Shown here: positions 16,699 to 18,569 of the stretch, one piece after another | How positions within the stretch are numbered: the first letter of the stretch is position 1 | How the letters are laid out: each line of letters starts with the position of its first letter | Translations under genes and position numbers: made by a program | Origin: Pseudomonadota bacterium | GTDB lineage: Bacteria; Desulfobacterota; Anaeroferrophillalia; Anaeroferrophillales; Tharpellaceae | Direction of reading: 5' to 3' | Length of the DNA: 18,569 nucleotides | Assembly (NCBI GenBank): GCA_015486445.1 | Contig: WFRT01000353.1 | Coordinates: forward strand, 1-18,569 | The notes under the pieces: model-generated | Told to the model about the DNA's origin: nothing | Databases searched by the model: none | Seen by the model: the letters and a program-made list of their open reading frames with translations, nothing else

Positions 16699-17832
16699 TT
16701 ATTTCAGGTACTGCCTGGCGATGGTGGTCTGCAAAACCTCGTGGGTGCCGCCGCCGTAGAGCAGGAAACGGTTGTCGCGGTAATAGCGCTGGACCGAGTA
16801 TTCCATGGAATAGCCGTAGGCGCCGTGGATGCGCATCGCCTCGTCGCAGGTTTTGCAGGCTGACTCGACGGTGAAGTACTTGGCCATCGAGGCCTCGTTG
16901 AGGCAGGGAATCTTTTGGTCGATAAGCCGGGTCACCTTGTCGACCATCAACTGGCCGGCCTCGAGGTTGACGGCCATGTTGGCAATCTTGGCCTGGATCA
17001 GCTGGTTTTTGCCGATCGGCCGGCCGAACTGGACCCGTTCCCGGCAGTAGCGGATCGAATCGTCCATGGCCGCCCGGTGCAGGCCGAGGGCCAGGGAGGC
17101 GGTCATGATCCGGATTTCGGCCAGGATTGTCAGCAGGACGTCAAGCCCCCTGCCCTCCTCGCCCAGGCGGTACTCTTCAGGCACGTGGCAGTCGTTGAAA
17201 TAGATCTCCGAGAGGGTCGAAGAACGGGTGCCCAGGCAGTCGAATTTGCGGCTGTGGGAAAACCCCGGGGTATCGCTGGGAATAAAGAAGAACATCAACC
17301 CCTTAAGCCCTTTGTCGGGGTCGGTCTGGCACAAAACGGTGTGAAAATCACCCTTGGGCCCGTTCGTCGACCAGGTTTTCATGCCGTTGATAACGTAGCC
17401 GTCCCGGGTTTTCCGGGCCCGGGTCCGGATGTTGCCGAGATCGGAGCCGGCCTCCGGTTCGGTAAGCTGGAAGGCGCCGATTTTCTCCCCCCGGAGAGCC
17501 GGGAGCAGGTACTTTTCGTGCATTTCTTTGGTGCCGTAGAGGTAGAGGCCGTTGGTTGCCATAAGGCACTGCATGGCGGTGGTCGCGGCCAGGCTCAACA
17601 GCCCCCGGGCCAGTTCCTGCATGGCGATGCAGAAGAGCTCGGTGTTGCCGCCGGAGCCTCCGACCTCTTTAGGGTAGCGGAGGCCGAGGATGCCCATGTC
17701 GGCCAGCTGGCGGAAAAGATCATCAGGAAATTCTCCGCTCTCGTCGATTTCGCGGGCCCGGGGAACAACCTCCTGGTCGACGAAGCGGGCGATGGTCTGC
17801 CGGAGCAGTTTGCGGGGATCGGATCGTAACAT
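16699..17832 (-). CDS. Acyl-CoA dehydrogenase (substrate unassigned)
   Basis: This 377-residue flavoenzyme would oxidise an acyl-CoA to the enoyl-CoA and pass electrons to ETF. Family motifs are FQLTEPEAGSDL (121-132), the STNGPKGDF region, RVQFGRPIGKNQLIQ (266-280) and HGAYGYSMEYSVQRYYRD near the end. The usual catalytic Glu of the C-terminal YEGT motif is replaced (YGGGT, 359-363). At the alternative helix-G position used by isovaleryl- and long-chain enzymes I read Ile240, with Glu239 next to it. The substrate therefore cannot be named. It begins directly after the etfA stop (TAG then ATG, no gap), with GGAGG inside the etfA end. Confidence 0.92.
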   Translation of the reverse strand: MLRSDPRKLLRQTIARFVDQEVVPRAREIDESGEFPDDLFRQLADMGILGLRYPKEVGGSGGNTELFCIAMQELARGLLSLAATTAMQCLMATNGLYLYGTKEMHEKYLLPALRGEKIGAFQLTEPEAGSDLGNIRTRARKTRDGYVINGMKTWSTNGPKGDFHTVLCQTDPDKGLKGLMFFFIPSDTPGFSHSRKFDCLGTRSSTLSEIYFNDCHVPEEYRLGEEGRGLDVLLTILAEIRIMTASLALGLHRAAMDDSIRYCRERVQFGRPIGKNQLIQAKIANMAVNLEAGQLMVDKVTRLIDQKIPCLNEASMAKYFTVESACKTCDEAMRIHGAYGYSMEYSVQRYYRDNRFLLYGGGTHEVLQTTIARQYLK

Positions 17833-18569
17833 CTAGACCTCCGTCAACCGGGCGATCATTTCCGGGATGATGCGGTGGAGATCGCCGACGACGCCCCAGT
17901 CGGCGATCTCGAAGATCGGCGCTCCGGGGTCCTGGTTGATGGCTATGATATAACGTGAATTGAGCATCCCGGCCCGGTGCTGGACGGCCCCGGAGATGCC
18001 GCAGGCGATGTAGAGTTCGGGCCGCACCGACTGGCCGGTCTGGCCGACCTGGCGGTCGGCTTCGATCCACCCCTCTTCGACTGCGATCCGGGTTCCGGCG
18101 ATTTCGGCGCCGAGTTTCCGGCCCAGGTCCCGCAGCAGCTTAAAGCCCTCGGCACCCCCGGTGCCCCGGCCCCCGGCCACGATAATCCGGGCTTCCTGCA
18201 GGCGCACCCGTTCCCGGGCCTGTTTGATGAATTCGAGCCGGGTGACGCCGGCCGGGGGCAGGTCGGCAACCTGGTAATCGATGATTTCGGCCCGGTTGCC
18301 GGAAAAGATTTCCCGGGCCATGACCCCGGGCCGGACGGTTGCCATCTGGGGGCGGGAGTAGCGGCTGGCGATGGTCGCCATGAGGTTGCCGCCGAAAGCC
18401 GGCCGGGTCTGGAGCAGGATCTTTTCTTCCGGGTCGATTTCCAGTTCGGTGCAGTCCGCGGTCAGTCCGGTCCGCAGGCGGCGGGCCAGGCGGGGAGCCA
18501 GGTCGCGCCCCCGCGGCGTGGCCCCGATCAGCAGGATGGCGGGACTGTAGGCGTTGATGACCTCCGCCG
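17833..18569 (-). CDS. etfA: Electron transfer flavoprotein alpha subunit (5' partial)
   Basis: The frame runs off the right edge of the window, so about 245 C-terminal residues are visible of a usual 310-340. The visible part opens in the N-terminal domain (LLIGATPRGRDLAPRLA, GLTADCTELEIDPEE, TRPAFGGNLMATI). It then gives the FAD-binding domain: VAGGRGTGG, GQTGQSVRPELYIACGISGAVQH and NQDPGAPIFEIADWGVVGD. These are clear EtfA signatures. EtfA with EtfB carries electrons from acyl-CoA dehydrogenases towards the quinone pool or ferredoxin; etfB is probably just upstream, outside the window. It heads the visible operon etfA, acyl-CoA dehydrogenase, GntR regulator. The internal ATG at 18381 is not the start, since conserved sequence continues upstream. 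Confidence 0.95.
   Translation of the reverse strand, partial: AEVINAYSPAILLIGATPRGRDLAPRLARRLRTGLTADCTELEIDPEEKILLQTRPAFGGNLMATIASRYSRPQMATVRPGVMAREIFSGNRAEIIDYQVADLPPAGVTRLEFIKQARERVRLQEARIIVAGGRGTGGAEGFKLLRDLGRKLGAEIAGTRIAVEEGWIEADRQVGQTGQSVRPELYIACGISGAVQHRAGMLNSRYIIAINQDPGAPIFEIADWGVVGDLHRIIPEMIARLTEV

Overview
This is a G+C-rich, gene-dense bacterial window of core and catabolic metabolism. It reads like an anaerobic Gram-negative, most plausibly of the Desulfobacterota (former Deltaproteobacteria). The grounds are a split glutamate synthase loaded with ferredoxin-type cysteine clusters, an iron-sulfur (Bacillus-type) PurF, an ETF/acyl-CoA dehydrogenase pair and a large SppA with a Lys/Ser dyad. 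The taxon is inferred from gene content, not from a marker gene. No rRNA, tRNA, CRISPR array, intact transposase or defence system was seen.

Layout. (1) Bases 1-2651, rightward: the C-terminal part of a glucose-6-phosphate isomerase, probably the isomerase half of a transaldolase-isomerase fusion, overlapping a glucokinase by 4 bases. (2) 2687-3214: a small leftward hypothetical gene, then a 239-bp MITE-like element with GTAA ends and a perfect 8-bp target duplication. (3) 3313-4854, rightward: a secreted papain-family (C1A) cysteine protease and a small exported protein, probably co-transcribed. (4) 4851-8472, leftward: purF, a Nudix hydrolase and glutamine-dependent nadE, tightly packed. 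(5) 8533-8749: a second copy of the element, inverted and missing one tip; it appears to supply the terminator for the next operon. (6) 8768-13893, leftward, behind a good sigma-70-type promoter: a three-gene glutamate synthase made of a glutamine amidotransferase, a ferredoxin-FMN synthase, and a GXGXG domain fused to a GltD-like flavoprotein with a ferredoxin tail. (7) 14057-15952, leftward: sppA. (8) 16026-18569, leftward: etfA (cut by the window end), an acyl-CoA dehydrogenase and a GntR/FCD regulator in one likely operon.

How it fits together. The middle of the window is rich in glutamine-using enzymes: the glutamate synthase returns glutamine nitrogen to glutamate, while PurF and NadE spend glutamine on purines and NAD. 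The left end channels glucose and pentose sugars. The right end oxidises an acyl-CoA and passes electrons to ETF, under a local GntR-type regulator.

The points most worth pursuing are the mobile-element pair and its possible role as a portable terminator, the unusual glutamate synthase with a divergent amidotransferase subunit, the secreted protease with its small partner, and an acyl-CoA dehydrogenase without a catalytic glutamate at either usual position. I did not find a clearly novel multi-gene system, and I do not claim one.
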